Shown piece after piece: positions 1 to 7,650 of a stretch of DNA of 30,120 nt. The notes beneath the pieces were generated by a model. That model did no database searches and was not told the DNA's origin. It worked only from the letters and a program-made list of their open reading frames with translations. Each line of letters opens with the position of its first letter. The first letter of the stretch is position 1. Source of the DNA: a virus; the IMG/VR virus record IMGVR_UViG_3300021379_000029, positions 1 to 30,120 of that record; one strand, 5' to 3'. The position numbers and the translations under genes are program-made.

Positions 1-19
1 CGGGGGCTTTTTTCTTTTT
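1..19 (+). terminator. 3' half of an upstream intrinsic terminator (partial)
   Basis: The window opens with CGGGGGC followed at once by six T, a C and five more T. This is what the right arm and U-tract of a Rho-independent terminator look like. The matching left arm (GCCCCCG) would lie just outside the window, so the hairpin cannot be confirmed. If real, it separates the terminase-led unit from whatever lies upstream. Confidence 0.5.
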
Positions 20-60
20 ATCTTCTAGGTTATATTACACAACATATAGACGCACCCACA

Positions 61-408
61 ATGGACGGTACTATGACAACAAACAGCGAACATTCCTCTA
101 AAGTAGAGGGAAGTGGCCGTAAGAAAGGCACACCAAACAAAACGTCAGGCTTGATGAAAAACAGCATCATCCTTGCCGCAGAACTAGCAGGTCAAGACTT
201 GGTAGAAGAAATGTATGGTGAGAACGCAGAGAACGCAGACCCACGGTTTGTAGAGCAAGCGCGCAAAGACGGCATGACAGCTTATCTCCGTATACAGGCT
301 AAAGCTAATCCGCAGTCGTTTATGACGCTGATGGGCAAAGTGCTACCAATGCAGGTCAATGCAGAAGTCTCAGGCGCTAAAAAGGTCGTCGTCGAATGGG
401 GCGAGTAA
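61..408 (+). CDS. Probable terminase small subunit
   Basis: This 115-residue protein lies directly upstream of, and overlaps by 13 nt, the large terminase gene, which is where phage small terminase genes usually sit. Near the N-terminus it has a basic GRKKGTPNK stretch (about residues 20-28), a motif often seen at the start of phage small terminase-like DNA-binding proteins. The remainder is predicted helical, with GMTAYLRIQAKANPQSFMTL resembling the helix-rich core. The role would be recognising the packaging site and loading the large subunit. No good ribosome binding site precedes the ATG at 61. An in-frame ATG at 73 has GGA 8 nt upstream and is a credible alternative start. Assignment rests mainly on position and the short motif. 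Confidence 0.65.
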   Translation: MDGTMTTNSEHSSKVEGSGRKKGTPNKTSGLMKNSIILAAELAGQDLVEEMYGENAENADPRFVEQARKDGMTAYLRIQAKANPQSFMTLMGKVLPMQVNAEVSGAKKVVVEWGE

Positions 409-1685
409 TTGACGAAGGCGACACGATCCGTGTGCGTACTGGATATGTTCCACGGGAACAAGCGATTGAGTTTCACAATAGGAAACAGCGATACGCTTGC
501 CTTGTGGCTCATCGACGGTTCGGCAAAACGGTTGCTGCTATCAATGATCTTATCAGAGCATGTTATACCACTCCCCTTGATAACGTGCGTGTCGCATACA
601 TTGCTCCTTACCTCAGCCAATCAAAAGCCATAGCGTGGGACTACCTGCTGGAATACACAGCCGCGATCCCTGACATCAAAGTAAACATCGCTGAATTACG
701 CATCGACTTCCCCAACGGTGCGCGTATTCGTTTGTTCGGCGCAGATAACTACAATGCTATGCGCGGCTTGTACTTTGATAGCGTCGTGGCTGATGAGCCA
801 GCAGACTTCCCTGCGTCCGCGTGGCCTACAGTCATCCGTCCAGCTTTGGCAGATCGAAAGGGCAAGGCAACATTCATTGGAACACCAAAGGGCAAAAATG
901 AGTTCTGGGAAATCTATAACAACGCAAAAACCGATCCCAATTGGTACTGTGCAATGTTCAAAGCGTCGGAAACAGGAATACTGGATCAAGAAGAACTTGA
1001 CGAAGCGCGACGGGCAATGGGCGATGACCGCTACGAGCAAGAGTTTGAGTGTTCTTTCGAAGCGGCGATCCAAGGGGCTTATTACGCAGTCGAAATGAAG
1101 GACGCCACAAGGGATGGCCGCATTGGTCGTGTGCCATACGATCCAGCGCTGGGCGTGGTCACTGCATGGGACTTGGGTATAGGCGACAGTACAGCGATCT
1201 GGTTTGCGCAATACACTGGTCAAGAGATACGCATAATTGACTACCATGAAAACAGCGGGGTAGGTTTAGACGCATATGCCAAGGTTCTCAAAGAAAAGCC
1301 GTATCACTACGAACAGCACATTTTGCCGCATGACGTGCAAGTCAAAGAACTGGGGACGGGCAAAAGCAGGCTTGAAACACTTGAGGCGCTGGGCGTACGG
1401 GACATTGAGATTGCGCCGAAACTAGCAGTAGATGACGGAATACAGGCCGCACGATCTATGCTTGCGCGGTGTTGGTTTGATGGCGGGAACTGTGAGCGCG
1501 GGATAGAGGCGTTGCGCCAGTACCGCAGAGACTTCGATGAAAAGCTAAAGACATGGCGGGGTCGTCCACTGCATGATTGGACATCGCACGGCGCTGATGC
1601 GTTTAGATACCTAGCGGTTGGCTATAGGCCAGCAGATAACTGGGGCAGTGGGCCGATAAGAAGGAATTTGCGCGGCATCGCCTAG
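396..1685 (+). CDS. terL: Terminase large subunit (ATPase and nuclease)
   Basis: The 429-residue protein has the standard large terminase architecture. The N-terminal packaging ATPase carries a Walker A-type P-loop HRRFGKT at residues 39-45, a Walker B strand SVVADEPAD with D133/E134, and the coupling motif TFIGTPKG around 159-166. The C-terminal RNase H-like nuclease shows the first acidic strand TAWDLGIGDS (D259, D264) and the last acidic position in HGADAFRY (D400). It cuts concatemeric DNA and drives it through the portal into the procapsid. Length is slightly short for the family but all motor and nuclease residues are present. It starts inside the end of the small subunit gene, so translation is probably coupled. 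The portal gene is not next to it but about 21 kb downstream. Confidence 0.96.
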   Translation: MGRVIDEGDTIRVRTGYVPREQAIEFHNRKQRYACLVAHRRFGKTVAAINDLIRACYTTPLDNVRVAYIAPYLSQSKAIAWDYLLEYTAAIPDIKVNIAELRIDFPNGARIRLFGADNYNAMRGLYFDSVVADEPADFPASAWPTVIRPALADRKGKATFIGTPKGKNEFWEIYNNAKTDPNWYCAMFKASETGILDQEELDEARRAMGDDRYEQEFECSFEAAIQGAYYAVEMKDATRDGRIGRVPYDPALGVVTAWDLGIGDSTAIWFAQYTGQEIRIIDYHENSGVGLDAYAKVLKEKPYHYEQHILPHDVQVKELGTGKSRLETLEALGVRDIEIAPKLAVDDGIQAARSMLARCWFDGGNCERGIEALRQYRRDFDEKLKTWRGRPLHDWTSHGADAFRYLAVGYRPADNWGSGPIRRNLRGIA

Positions 1686-1696
1686 TGTGCTATGTT
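1668..1696 (+). promoter_or_regulatory. Weak candidate sigma70-type promoter
   Basis: TTGCGC (1668-1673) and TATGTT (1691-1696) are 17 nt apart, and a TGC immediately before the -10 gives an extended -10 look. Matches to consensus are 3/6 and 4/6. It would start transcripts a short distance before the small gene at 1719. This is a pattern match only, partly inside the end of terL. Confidence 0.22.
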
Positions 1697-1718
1697 TGCC
1701 TCAACTAATGGGGTTATC

Positions 1719-1844
1719 ATGGCCAAGAAAACTACCAAGAAAAAAGGTGCGGATGGCAAAGCCTGCTGGAAAGGTTATCGCTATGCTGGCACCAAGGGCG
1801 GTAAAGACCGCTGTGTTCCTATGAAAAAGAAAAGGAAGAAATGA
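1719..1844 (+). CDS. Small Lys-rich protein with CWKGYR motif
   Basis: A 41-residue basic protein that starts at ATG 1719, with GGGG at 1710-1713 as a likely ribosome binding site, and ends in a 4-nt ATGA overlap with the next gene. Both ends are poly-Lys (residues 3-9 and 36-41). The middle is CWKGYRYAGTKGG followed by DRCVP, giving Cys16 and Cys32. From memory, similar CWxGY...NCVP peptides recur as tiny proteins in marine phage genomes, without known function. The charge suggests nucleic-acid binding or packing inside the capsid, which is inference. Length, ribosome binding site and tight coupling support a real gene. Confidence 0.65.
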   Translation: MAKKTTKKKGADGKACWKGYRYAGTKGGKDRCVPMKKKRKK

Positions 1845-2035
1845 TGCAGTGTCCTGTTACAGGTGAAGCATGTGAGAACCCGTTTTTGTGCAAGGGTGGA
1901 TGCATTCGTCAAAAGATACAGAAAACAAAAAGTACCATTATGGGTGACAAGCCGACTGCAAAGCAGACACGGCAGAACCTAAAGGGTCGCAAGATGAAAG
2001 ATGGTAGCATTCTTAGCAAGATAGGATGGAATTAA
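1841..2035 (+). CDS. Small four-cysteine protein
   Basis: A 64-residue unrecognised protein. Its N-terminus carries Cys4, Cys11, Cys17 and Cys21 in the order C-x6-C-x5-C-x3-C, ending in NPFLCKGGCI. This spacing could bind zinc or iron-sulphur, but no known finger family is recognised. The rest is basic (KTK, KQTRQNLKGRK). The same PxLCKxGCI core occurs in the gene at 2084-2257, so the two are probably paralogous in that segment. ATG 1841 lies in an ATGATG and overlaps the upstream stop, with GGAAG at 1834-1838 acting both as upstream Lys codons and as Shine-Dalgarno sequence. Confidence 0.7.
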   Translation: MMQCPVTGEACENPFLCKGGCIRQKIQKTKSTIMGDKPTAKQTRQNLKGRKMKDGSILSKIGWN

Positions 2036-2036
2036 C

Positions 2037-2087
2037 ATGGCTTGTGGTTATAAGAAAAAAGGCCGTAAAGGCGGGAAGAAGAAATGA
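2037..2087 (+). CDS. Possible 16-residue Lys/Gly peptide
   Basis: A very short frame begins one nucleotide after the previous stop and ends in ATGATG shared with the next gene. It has AGGA at 2023-2026 upstream. The product is MACGYKKKGRKGGKKK, nearly all Lys, Gly and Arg with one Cys. It fits the Lys-rich style of its neighbours, and the stop/start coupling suggests translation. At 16 codons it could equally be a translated spacer that passes ribosomes to the next gene. Confidence 0.4.
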   Translation: MACGYKKKGRKGGKKK

Positions 2088-2257
2088 TGCGGTACAGCAA
2101 ACGTGACCCAAACAGCGTACTTCGTGAAGGTGAAAAAGGTTACAAGCCTGATCCTAATAATGTTTTGAGAGAGGGCGAGCGTTGCTCTACATGCCCACAC
2201 CCATCGTTGTGTAAGAATGGTTGCATTTACACTAAAATTGACGGTAAGAAGAAATGA
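2084..2257 (+). CDS. Small four-cysteine protein with internal repeat
   Basis: A 57-residue protein starting at the ATGATG at 2084 (or 2087) and ending in an ATGA overlap with the next gene. It has two near-identical decapeptides, DPNSVLREGE at residues 8-17 and DPNNVLREGE at 23-32. These are followed by Cys34, Cys37, Cys43 and Cys47 within CSTC and PSLCKNGCIYTK. The last Cys pair and flanking residues match those of the gene at 1841-2035. A metal-binding knuckle is plausible but unproven. The C-terminus is DGKKK, again Lys codons that supply a purine-rich stretch before the next start. No family recognised. Confidence 0.65.
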   Translation: MMRYSKRDPNSVLREGEKGYKPDPNNVLREGERCSTCPHPSLCKNGCIYTKIDGKKK

Positions 2258-3003
2258 GCTTTTTTAAGAACTTATTCAAGAAGGACGAGGATGAGCGCGA
2301 AGCAGCTTACCAGCCTTCCAGTGACGACACAAAGGCGGTAGAGGCCAAGGGTTCTGGCAAGGCGTCTGGGAAGAATATCGAAAAGCCAGATGGCGGTTTT
2401 ACTGATACACAACAACAACGCATTACGCGCAGCCGCACAGACAGCAACTGGGGCTACTATGACCCGAACACTGGCAACTATGTTCCTTGGTATATTGACA
2501 TTCAAGACGGCGGCGGCCGAAATCAGTCGGGCGATACATTTGAGGGCGCTGGGCTGTATAGCATGGCGCTAAATGCAGCAGGCGTTGCGCCTTACGGTTA
2601 CAATCGCCCAAGGACATATGCACGGGCTGGGATGGTCGGTCGTCCAGACTTGCCACAACCATCAATACCAACACCGCCATCGCCACAGCTTAGTACGCCA
2701 ACGCCATCATCAACGCCAGCGCCATCAGGGAACATGGCAATCAATGCACCAAACCCCGCAGGTTTATCGTTTGGTGCGCCGATGCAGAACACGATGACAT
2801 ATCGTCCAGCAGACGTGCCTAACCAGTTAGGGTATCCGTCAGCGCAACCAACAAACTTTCAATTTAATACGTCGGAAGGAATGCAGCAGCGACTTGCAAC
2901 GATGCCTCTTGCTGTAGCGCCTCAAGTGGCTGAAGCGTACAAAAACTATTTGATGACAGGTGGAACATCAACTTTTGATGAATTTATGCAGGGCATGTAT
3001 TGA
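2254..3003 (+). CDS. Hypothetical protein, Pro/Ser/Thr-rich middle
   Basis: A 249-residue protein of unknown function. The N-terminus is a short amphipathic basic segment (SFFKNLFKK), followed by a polar charged region to about residue 65. An aromatic stretch WGYYDPNTGNYVPWYIDIQ comes next (residues about 66-84). Residues about 130-165 are a low-complexity linker rich in Pro, Ser and Thr. The C-terminal 60 residues look helical (VAPQVAEAYKNYLMTGG). Position between terminase and the adaptor and translational coupling on both sides suggest a virion-related protein. I cannot assign a role. Confidence 0.75.
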   Translation: MSFFKNLFKKDEDEREAAYQPSSDDTKAVEAKGSGKASGKNIEKPDGGFTDTQQQRITRSRTDSNWGYYDPNTGNYVPWYIDIQDGGGRNQSGDTFEGAGLYSMALNAAGVAPYGYNRPRTYARAGMVGRPDLPQPSIPTPPSPQLSTPTPSSTPAPSGNMAINAPNPAGLSFGAPMQNTMTYRPADVPNQLGYPSAQPTNFQFNTSEGMQQRLATMPLAVAPQVAEAYKNYLMTGGTSTFDEFMQGMY

Positions 3004-3215
3004 TGCCAGCAAAGAAAGTCCCAGCCTCTAAGAAGTACGCTAACGGCACAACCTATAAAGACAGCAAGGGTCGTACGCATAAACGCACCTCTGCTAAGGG
3101 TACAAAACGGGGCGATGCGTACTGCGCACGTTCCAGCGGTCAAAAGCAGACTGAGAAGGTCAAGGTGCGTCGCAAGGCGTGGGGCTGTCGTGGTAAGAAA
3201 TCTGTGAGGGGCTGA
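3003..3215 (+). CDS. Small basic protein with YCARS motif
   Basis: A 70-residue highly basic protein. The start is ATG 3003, overlapping the upstream TGA; an in-frame TTG at 3000 is less likely. It contains KGTKRGDAYCARSSGQ and near the end RRKAWGCRGKKS. A YCARS...W.C.GKKS signature recurs, to my recollection, in tiny basic proteins of marine phages and other large DNA viruses, with unknown function. The two Cys residues sit in the conserved parts. Together with the genes at 1719, 1841 and 2084 it forms a cluster of small Cys/Lys proteins, perhaps packaged DNA-binding proteins (inference). Confidence 0.7.
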   Translation: MPAKKVPASKKYANGTTYKDSKGRTHKRTSAKGTKRGDAYCARSSGQKQTEKVKVRRKAWGCRGKKSVRG

Positions 3216-3664
3216 TGGACCAACTTATGAACGCAATGCGTGACAAGTATGCGCGAGAGGCCGAAGATGATCGTAACGCGTACCGTGTGCGCGAAGATGG
3301 CCCAGAGGGCTATTATTACAGTGACGATGTGATCGCCCGTGCTTTGCGAGAGTTGGAAGCGCTAGGCATTGATGACAAAGACGTTCGCCAGCGTGAATAT
3401 ATGGAGCGCATGATGCGTGAATATGGGCCGCGTCATGGCGTTGGTCGGGGTTTGATGTATCCGCATAGCTACGAGCGAGGCCGTATGGACTTCATCGACA
3501 AGCTGAACGAAGTTAATCAGATGGACGACATTGGAAAGTTGCGCAAGTTTGGTATGATGTTGGGCGACAGCGCAGAGACGCTAATGCAACCACCTTCACG
3601 GCGTAGAGGTTATGCGTCAGGCTTGCTAACATATTTGTTTGGGGATCGTGATGAACTTTATTGA
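3215..3664 (+). CDS. Hypothetical acidic/basic helical protein
   Basis: A 149-residue protein that I do not recognise. It is rich in charged residues and Met and predicted mostly helical, with YYYSDDVIARALRELEALG at residues 33-52 and VRQREYMERMMREYGPRHG following. It overlaps the upstream stop by 1 nt and the downstream 817-residue gene by 14 nt. The tight linkage to the polyvalent-like gene suggests that the two are made together. No signal peptide, membrane segment or catalytic motif is visible. Confidence 0.75.
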   Translation: MDQLMNAMRDKYAREAEDDRNAYRVREDGPEGYYYSDDVIARALRELEALGIDDKDVRQREYMERMMREYGPRHGVGRGLMYPHSYERGRMDFIDKLNEVNQMDDIGKLRKFGMMLGDSAETLMQPPSRRRGYASGLLTYLFGDRDELY

Positions 3665-6104
3665 TTTTCTCACAATGGGCGGTCAAGAGCGCCGCCGCAT
3701 GTTGGATGATTACGTTGACGATTTAAACCTTGAACGGTTCTTGCCGCCGCAGTTTCGCCCAGCAGGTCAGTTTGTAAACGAAATGAACCCCGTCAATGCA
3801 ATGGGTAACGCAATGCAAGATGCGTCTGTTGTGTTTGATCCAGAGCAAACGAACGCAGCGCGTTTAGCTGCCGCCCGTGATATGGGCATGGAAATGGCAA
3901 TGACGCTTGCCCCAGCAGCTTTGGTGCGTATGGGCTATCTAGCAGCGCCAGCGGGGCTGGCAGAGACCTTTGCGTTGCCAGTGGGCGTTGACCAGCTTGC
4001 GACTGATGCGCTGTCTGATGTGAAGTACGCAGCCCGTTCTGTACGTGATGGAGACATGCAGGGTTTAATCGACGTACTTACGCCAAGTCGTGATCCGCAA
4101 TCGGTTGGCGCTGCAAGTGTGGGAGACAATGGTGGCCCGCCCCTTGACGATACGCCGCGCTTCGCCCGACAATTTAGCCCATCACGCCGCGCCGCCGAGA
4201 ACCTAAAGCAGAACAAAGGCACCTATAAGCAGATGCGAGCCATGCTGTTAAAAAACGGCGCGAAGGAAAACGAGCTAGAGTGGTCAGGGTTAGATGAACG
4301 CTTTAAGGATGATGATACAGTAACGAAAGACCAGATTGTAAAGTGGCTTACGGCATCAGACCCAAGACTTGATCGCCAAGTGCGCGAAAGTTTTGGAACT
4401 ATAGGAGCAGAACCGCCAAGCCACGAAGAAATGATTGAGCAGTACGTCGAAAGAAACTTAGAGGACGAGGCGTATTATTATTTGAATGAGTACGGCCCAG
4501 AGCGTCTGAATGAAGAATACCGCCCAATAACTGACTTGGATGACGATGATCTTTCGGATGTCGCTGGCTACGAAGGATACGACGAGGATCAGCTTGACGA
4601 CTTTCTTGCGGACTATGAGGGCTATTGGATTAGCGACATGCAGGAATTGTTTTCCAATGAGGAAGCAGCTTTGGCAGACGCGCTGGGTGGCTACAATACA
4701 GCGGCTGAAGGAGCAGAGGTTCTTGCGCGGGACGCTCTGGATGAAAACGCTAGATACAATATGGATTTTGATGAACTTCGAGAAAGCCTAGGGTTAGACG
4801 AGGTTGAGGAATTCTATGAAGATGAAACTCAATACGGCGCACAATACTTTCCATCAGGAGCTTCTAGCTATCGTGAAAACATATACAAGTTTGAACCAGA
4901 GGATGACAGCTTCCCCCCAGAAAGAATGACAGGTGCAAGCCACTTTGGAGAGGACGATGATTTTGCGCAATTTCACACCCGCACAGGTATTCTTCCTTTA
5001 AGCAACACAGGTGGGCAGCAACAGGCTTACTACGTTGGTGAAATACAATCAGATGCGCAGCAAAACCTGAATAAGAACAGCCTACTGTCATACTCCGAAG
5101 GCATGAAGCTAAAAGACTATGACGAGCTAGGCAATTCCTTGATGAACGACAGCAATCGCTTTAATATGGCAGCTATGTCAGGTGAGACAGAGTTGCGGCA
5201 GACTATGGTAGACATAATGACAGACGTTCAGGCAAATGTCTCAGGGGGAGAGGGCGCGCAGCGGCAAATTTACGATGCAGTTTATAGGCAAGCAGTGCTA
5301 GACGATCACAATGCGCGGATGGCGTCTTCTGGGCAAAGCACAATGCCGAGCAGAGTTTCAGAGTTGAATGCAGATCAACTGAACCAGATCAACAACCTAA
5401 TGATACAGCCAGCTATACAGTCAAAGATTGCTGGAGATGAATACATACTTACGCGAGCGATGCTGAACAACCCAGACATATTGCCGCCAGACAATCCAAT
5501 AACTGCGCAAATCTTGATGCCCAAAATCATAGATAGGACTAACAATCTTAACCGATCACGAGCTTATGCAAATACAGCCGCAGATCAAGAGCGCTTCTTC
5601 ATTGAAGACAACCCAGATTTAGAGGGCAGAATGCTTGGCGGCGTGGGCGGCCCCGTGATGGGTTCACAAAACCAGTGGCTTGATTACGCGCTACGCAGCG
5701 AATTGATAGAAGCTGTTAATGATCCATCAGTCGATTACTTTGCGTTGCCGTACAGTGAATATGCGATTGGTAAGGTCGGCGGGACATCCAGCCCCAAGCA
5801 AGGCACAATAGACTTTTACCGCCGCGATGTTCCGAACCGCTTAAAAAAGATACTTAAACAAAACAATTTGGACGTGAATATTGGGCCGCTGCGCTTGGAG
5901 GGTGAGGCTTACGGTGACAGTCCAATCAAAGCACAGGGCATTTGGTTGCGGCCAGAAATACGGGATCAAATAAAACGCAATGGTTTGCCGACATTCGCAG
6001 CGTTCGGCGCTATGCCTTTGCTAGGTGTGTTTGACTATCTACGCGATCAGAAAGAGAAACGAAACGAGCGCCTTGGCGGTTTGATGGGATACGGAGGCTT
6101 GTAA
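3651..6104 (+). CDS. Polyvalent-like large protein (possible injected effector)
   Basis: The start is ATG 3651, with GGGGA at 3641-3645; an in-frame TTG at 3639 lacks such a site. The product has 817 residues. Residues 158-167 are GDNGGPPLDD, a peptide common in alphaproteobacterial proteins. Residues about 189-232 (KGTYKQMRAMLLKNGAKE, ELEWSGLDE, then VTKDQI) match a segment I know from large polyvalent proteins of phages and mobile elements. Residues about 395-780 follow the order seen in those proteins: FPSGASSYRE, then SHFGEDDDFAQFHTRTG, GEIQSD (463-468), WLDYALRSEL, GTIDFYRRDVPNRLKK (718-733), and GIWLRPEIRDQIKRNGLP. Polyvalent proteins are thought to be injected with DNA and act early in the host. 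The middle (about 260-390) is very acidic. No standard effector enzyme domain is obvious, so the biochemical activity is unknown. Confidence 0.85.
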   Translation: MNFIDFLTMGGQERRRMLDDYVDDLNLERFLPPQFRPAGQFVNEMNPVNAMGNAMQDASVVFDPEQTNAARLAAARDMGMEMAMTLAPAALVRMGYLAAPAGLAETFALPVGVDQLATDALSDVKYAARSVRDGDMQGLIDVLTPSRDPQSVGAASVGDNGGPPLDDTPRFARQFSPSRRAAENLKQNKGTYKQMRAMLLKNGAKENELEWSGLDERFKDDDTVTKDQIVKWLTASDPRLDRQVRESFGTIGAEPPSHEEMIEQYVERNLEDEAYYYLNEYGPERLNEEYRPITDLDDDDLSDVAGYEGYDEDQLDDFLADYEGYWISDMQELFSNEEAALADALGGYNTAAEGAEVLARDALDENARYNMDFDELRESLGLDEVEEFYEDETQYGAQYFPSGASSYRENIYKFEPEDDSFPPERMTGASHFGEDDDFAQFHTRTGILPLSNTGGQQQAYYVGEIQSDAQQNLNKNSLLSYSEGMKLKDYDELGNSLMNDSNRFNMAAMSGETELRQTMVDIMTDVQANVSGGEGAQRQIYDAVYRQAVLDDHNARMASSGQSTMPSRVSELNADQLNQINNLMIQPAIQSKIAGDEYILTRAMLNNPDILPPDNPITAQILMPKIIDRTNNLNRSRAYANTAADQERFFIEDNPDLEGRMLGGVGGPVMGSQNQWLDYALRSELIEAVNDPSVDYFALPYSEYAIGKVGGTSSPKQGTIDFYRRDVPNRLKKILKQNNLDVNIGPLRLEGEAYGDSPIKAQGIWLRPEIRDQIKRNGLPTFAAFGAMPLLGVFDYLRDQKEKRNERLGGLMGYGGL

Positions 6105-6718
6105 TGCCAATAACAACATATGCAGAACTACAAACGGTGATCGCAGACTTTCTGGATCGTGATGACCAGACAGAACGGATTAAGACATTCATTACGCTTG
6201 CAGAGGCAGAAATGAACCGCAGGGTTCGTCATTGGCGCATGGAAAACCGCGCATCTGCTGTCGTAAATGGTCGATACAGCGCACTACCATCAGACTTTCT
6301 AGAGCCTATTCGCTTGCATTTAGAAGCAGATGATAGGCCAATCGAACTGATTTCTTCGATGGAAATGCAAACTTTACGTGGGCAATCTTCTACAGTGGGA
6401 AAGCCAACATCATTTGCAATTACGCAAGGCGAGATTGAGCTATACCCTGCGCCAGACGCAGACTATGATCTAGAAATGTACTACTATGGCGAGATACCCG
6501 CTTTAAGCGCCATCCAGACAACAAATCCTATACTTACATACTTTCCTGATGCGTATTTGTACGGCTCACTGATACACTCAGCGCCGTTCTTGGGTGAGGA
6601 TGCGCGTATGCAAACATGGGCGGCATTGTTTCAGAGCGCAATAGATGGTATAAACGCAGACAACGAGAAAGCTAAAACAGGTTCCGCTGGTCGTCGGATA
6701 AAGATTAGGTCGTACTGA
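6104..6718 (+). CDS. Head-tail adaptor protein (SU10/P22 gp4-like)
   Basis: A 204-residue protein with the pattern of the short-tailed phage adaptor family. The N-terminal helices read TYAELQTVIADFLDRDDQ and FITLAEAEMNRRVRH. A strand then contains ALPSDFLEPIRLHLEADDRP, followed by GKPTSFAITQGEIELYPAPD and a YYYGEIPAL strand. C-terminal helices include DAYLYGSLIHSAPFLGED. Such adaptors form a ring beneath the portal and carry the nozzle and tail. Length is normal for the family. An SU10-type capsid protein and a nozzle-like gene in the same window agree with this call. Confidence 0.8.
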   Translation: MPITTYAELQTVIADFLDRDDQTERIKTFITLAEAEMNRRVRHWRMENRASAVVNGRYSALPSDFLEPIRLHLEADDRPIELISSMEMQTLRGQSSTVGKPTSFAITQGEIELYPAPDADYDLEMYYYGEIPALSAIQTTNPILTYFPDAYLYGSLIHSAPFLGEDARMQTWAALFQSAIDGINADNEKAKTGSAGRRIKIRSY

Positions 6719-7638
6719 TGGCAACAATTACTCTACGTGACACCAAGGGCGCACCTCTTACGCATGATGAGGTGGACAACAACTTTACCAATCTCAATGA
6801 CGACAAGCTAGACAAGAAAACTGGCGGGACTGTCAGAGACAACATTCAGGTCAACTTTGGTGATGACGATGATTTGCAGGTCTATCACGATGCGGTAGAC
6901 ACATATATCAAGAACGTCACAGGTGAGCTATATATTCTTGGCGACAACATCACGATTGGTGCTGATGATCCAAACAAGCCGACATTCTTGGCAATGGATG
7001 AAAACGGGTCAGTTGAGCTATACTTCAACAACACTAAGAAGCTAGAAACCACAAAAGATGGCATTACAGTCTTTGGTCAGATCAACGCTACAGAGACTGT
7101 AGAATTGCAGGGTGATCTTGTAGCTGAGGGTTCTATCGAAGCGGCGGGCTTGACGGCTACAGAGGGCGTTACAGCGGCTGGTACGTCAGGTTTTGGCAAT
7201 ATTCAGGTGTCAGGCTATCTGAGTGTCAACGGAAACATTATTTCGCAGGGTGAAATCGCCACAGAGGGCGGGATTACTTCTGACGGTGATGTGACAGTAA
7301 ACGCAAATGCTACAGTGTCAGGATCAGTTACCGCATCGCAGTTTATCGGCGGTGATATATTTGGTTCTACGCTAACAACAACAGGCGTGATTACGTCTGG
7401 ATCAGATGTCAACGTAACTGGTGGTGTGAATGCTACTGGTGACGTGACTGCAAATGGTTCCATCAACGGTGGGGCTATAACATCATCTGGGACAATAGTA
7501 TCGCAAGGTGCTATAACAGCAGGTGGTGACGTAACCGTAACGGGTGCGCTAAACGTAACTGACGCGGAAACAACTAGGGCCAACCTCAACGTCGATCAGG
7601 CGGGTGAGGCTCTGGCCTTTGCTATAGCCTTGGGATAA
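6718..7638 (+). CDS. Tail fibre-like protein with beta-repeat body
   Basis: A 306-residue protein opening with LTHDEVDNNFTNLNDDKLD, a module common at the start of marine phage fibre proteins. DDLQVYHDAVDTYIKN follows, another recurring fibre element. From about residue 115 onward it consists of short repeats such as VELQGDLVAEG, TSDGDVTVNANATVSGSV and GDVTVTGALNVTD, rich in Gly, Thr, Val and Ala. This pattern fits a stacked beta-helix or triple beta shaft. It starts the receptor-binding region, 1 nt overlapped with the adaptor gene. It may be a shaft that attaches further fibres. Confidence 0.8.
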   Translation: MATITLRDTKGAPLTHDEVDNNFTNLNDDKLDKKTGGTVRDNIQVNFGDDDDLQVYHDAVDTYIKNVTGELYILGDNITIGADDPNKPTFLAMDENGSVELYFNNTKKLETTKDGITVFGQINATETVELQGDLVAEGSIEAAGLTATEGVTAAGTSGFGNIQVSGYLSVNGNIISQGEIATEGGITSDGDVTVNANATVSGSVTASQFIGGDIFGSTLTTTGVITSGSDVNVTGGVNATGDVTANGSINGGAITSSGTIVSQGAITAGGDVTVTGALNVTDAETTRANLNVDQAGEALAFAIALG

Positions 7639-7650
7639 AGGAGATTAAAC

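Noticed and set aside
282-1247. Long open frames on the minus strand (for example 282-620, 696-1247, 22105-22434)
   Set aside because: They lie fully inside well-supported + strand genes, have no recognisable motifs or ribosome binding sites, and every supported gene in the window is on the + strand.
3639-3650. TTG start at 3639 for the polyvalent-like protein, and similar upstream starts at 3000, 9651, 18246 and 27828
   Set aside because: In each case a nearby ATG overlaps or adjoins the upstream stop, usually with a suitable Shine-Dalgarno sequence, and the extra residues come from shadow reading of the previous gene.
3600-3670. Programmed frameshift joining the genes at 3215 and 3651
   Set aside because: The overlap has no slippery heptamer, and the downstream gene has its own ATG with a good ribosome binding site.
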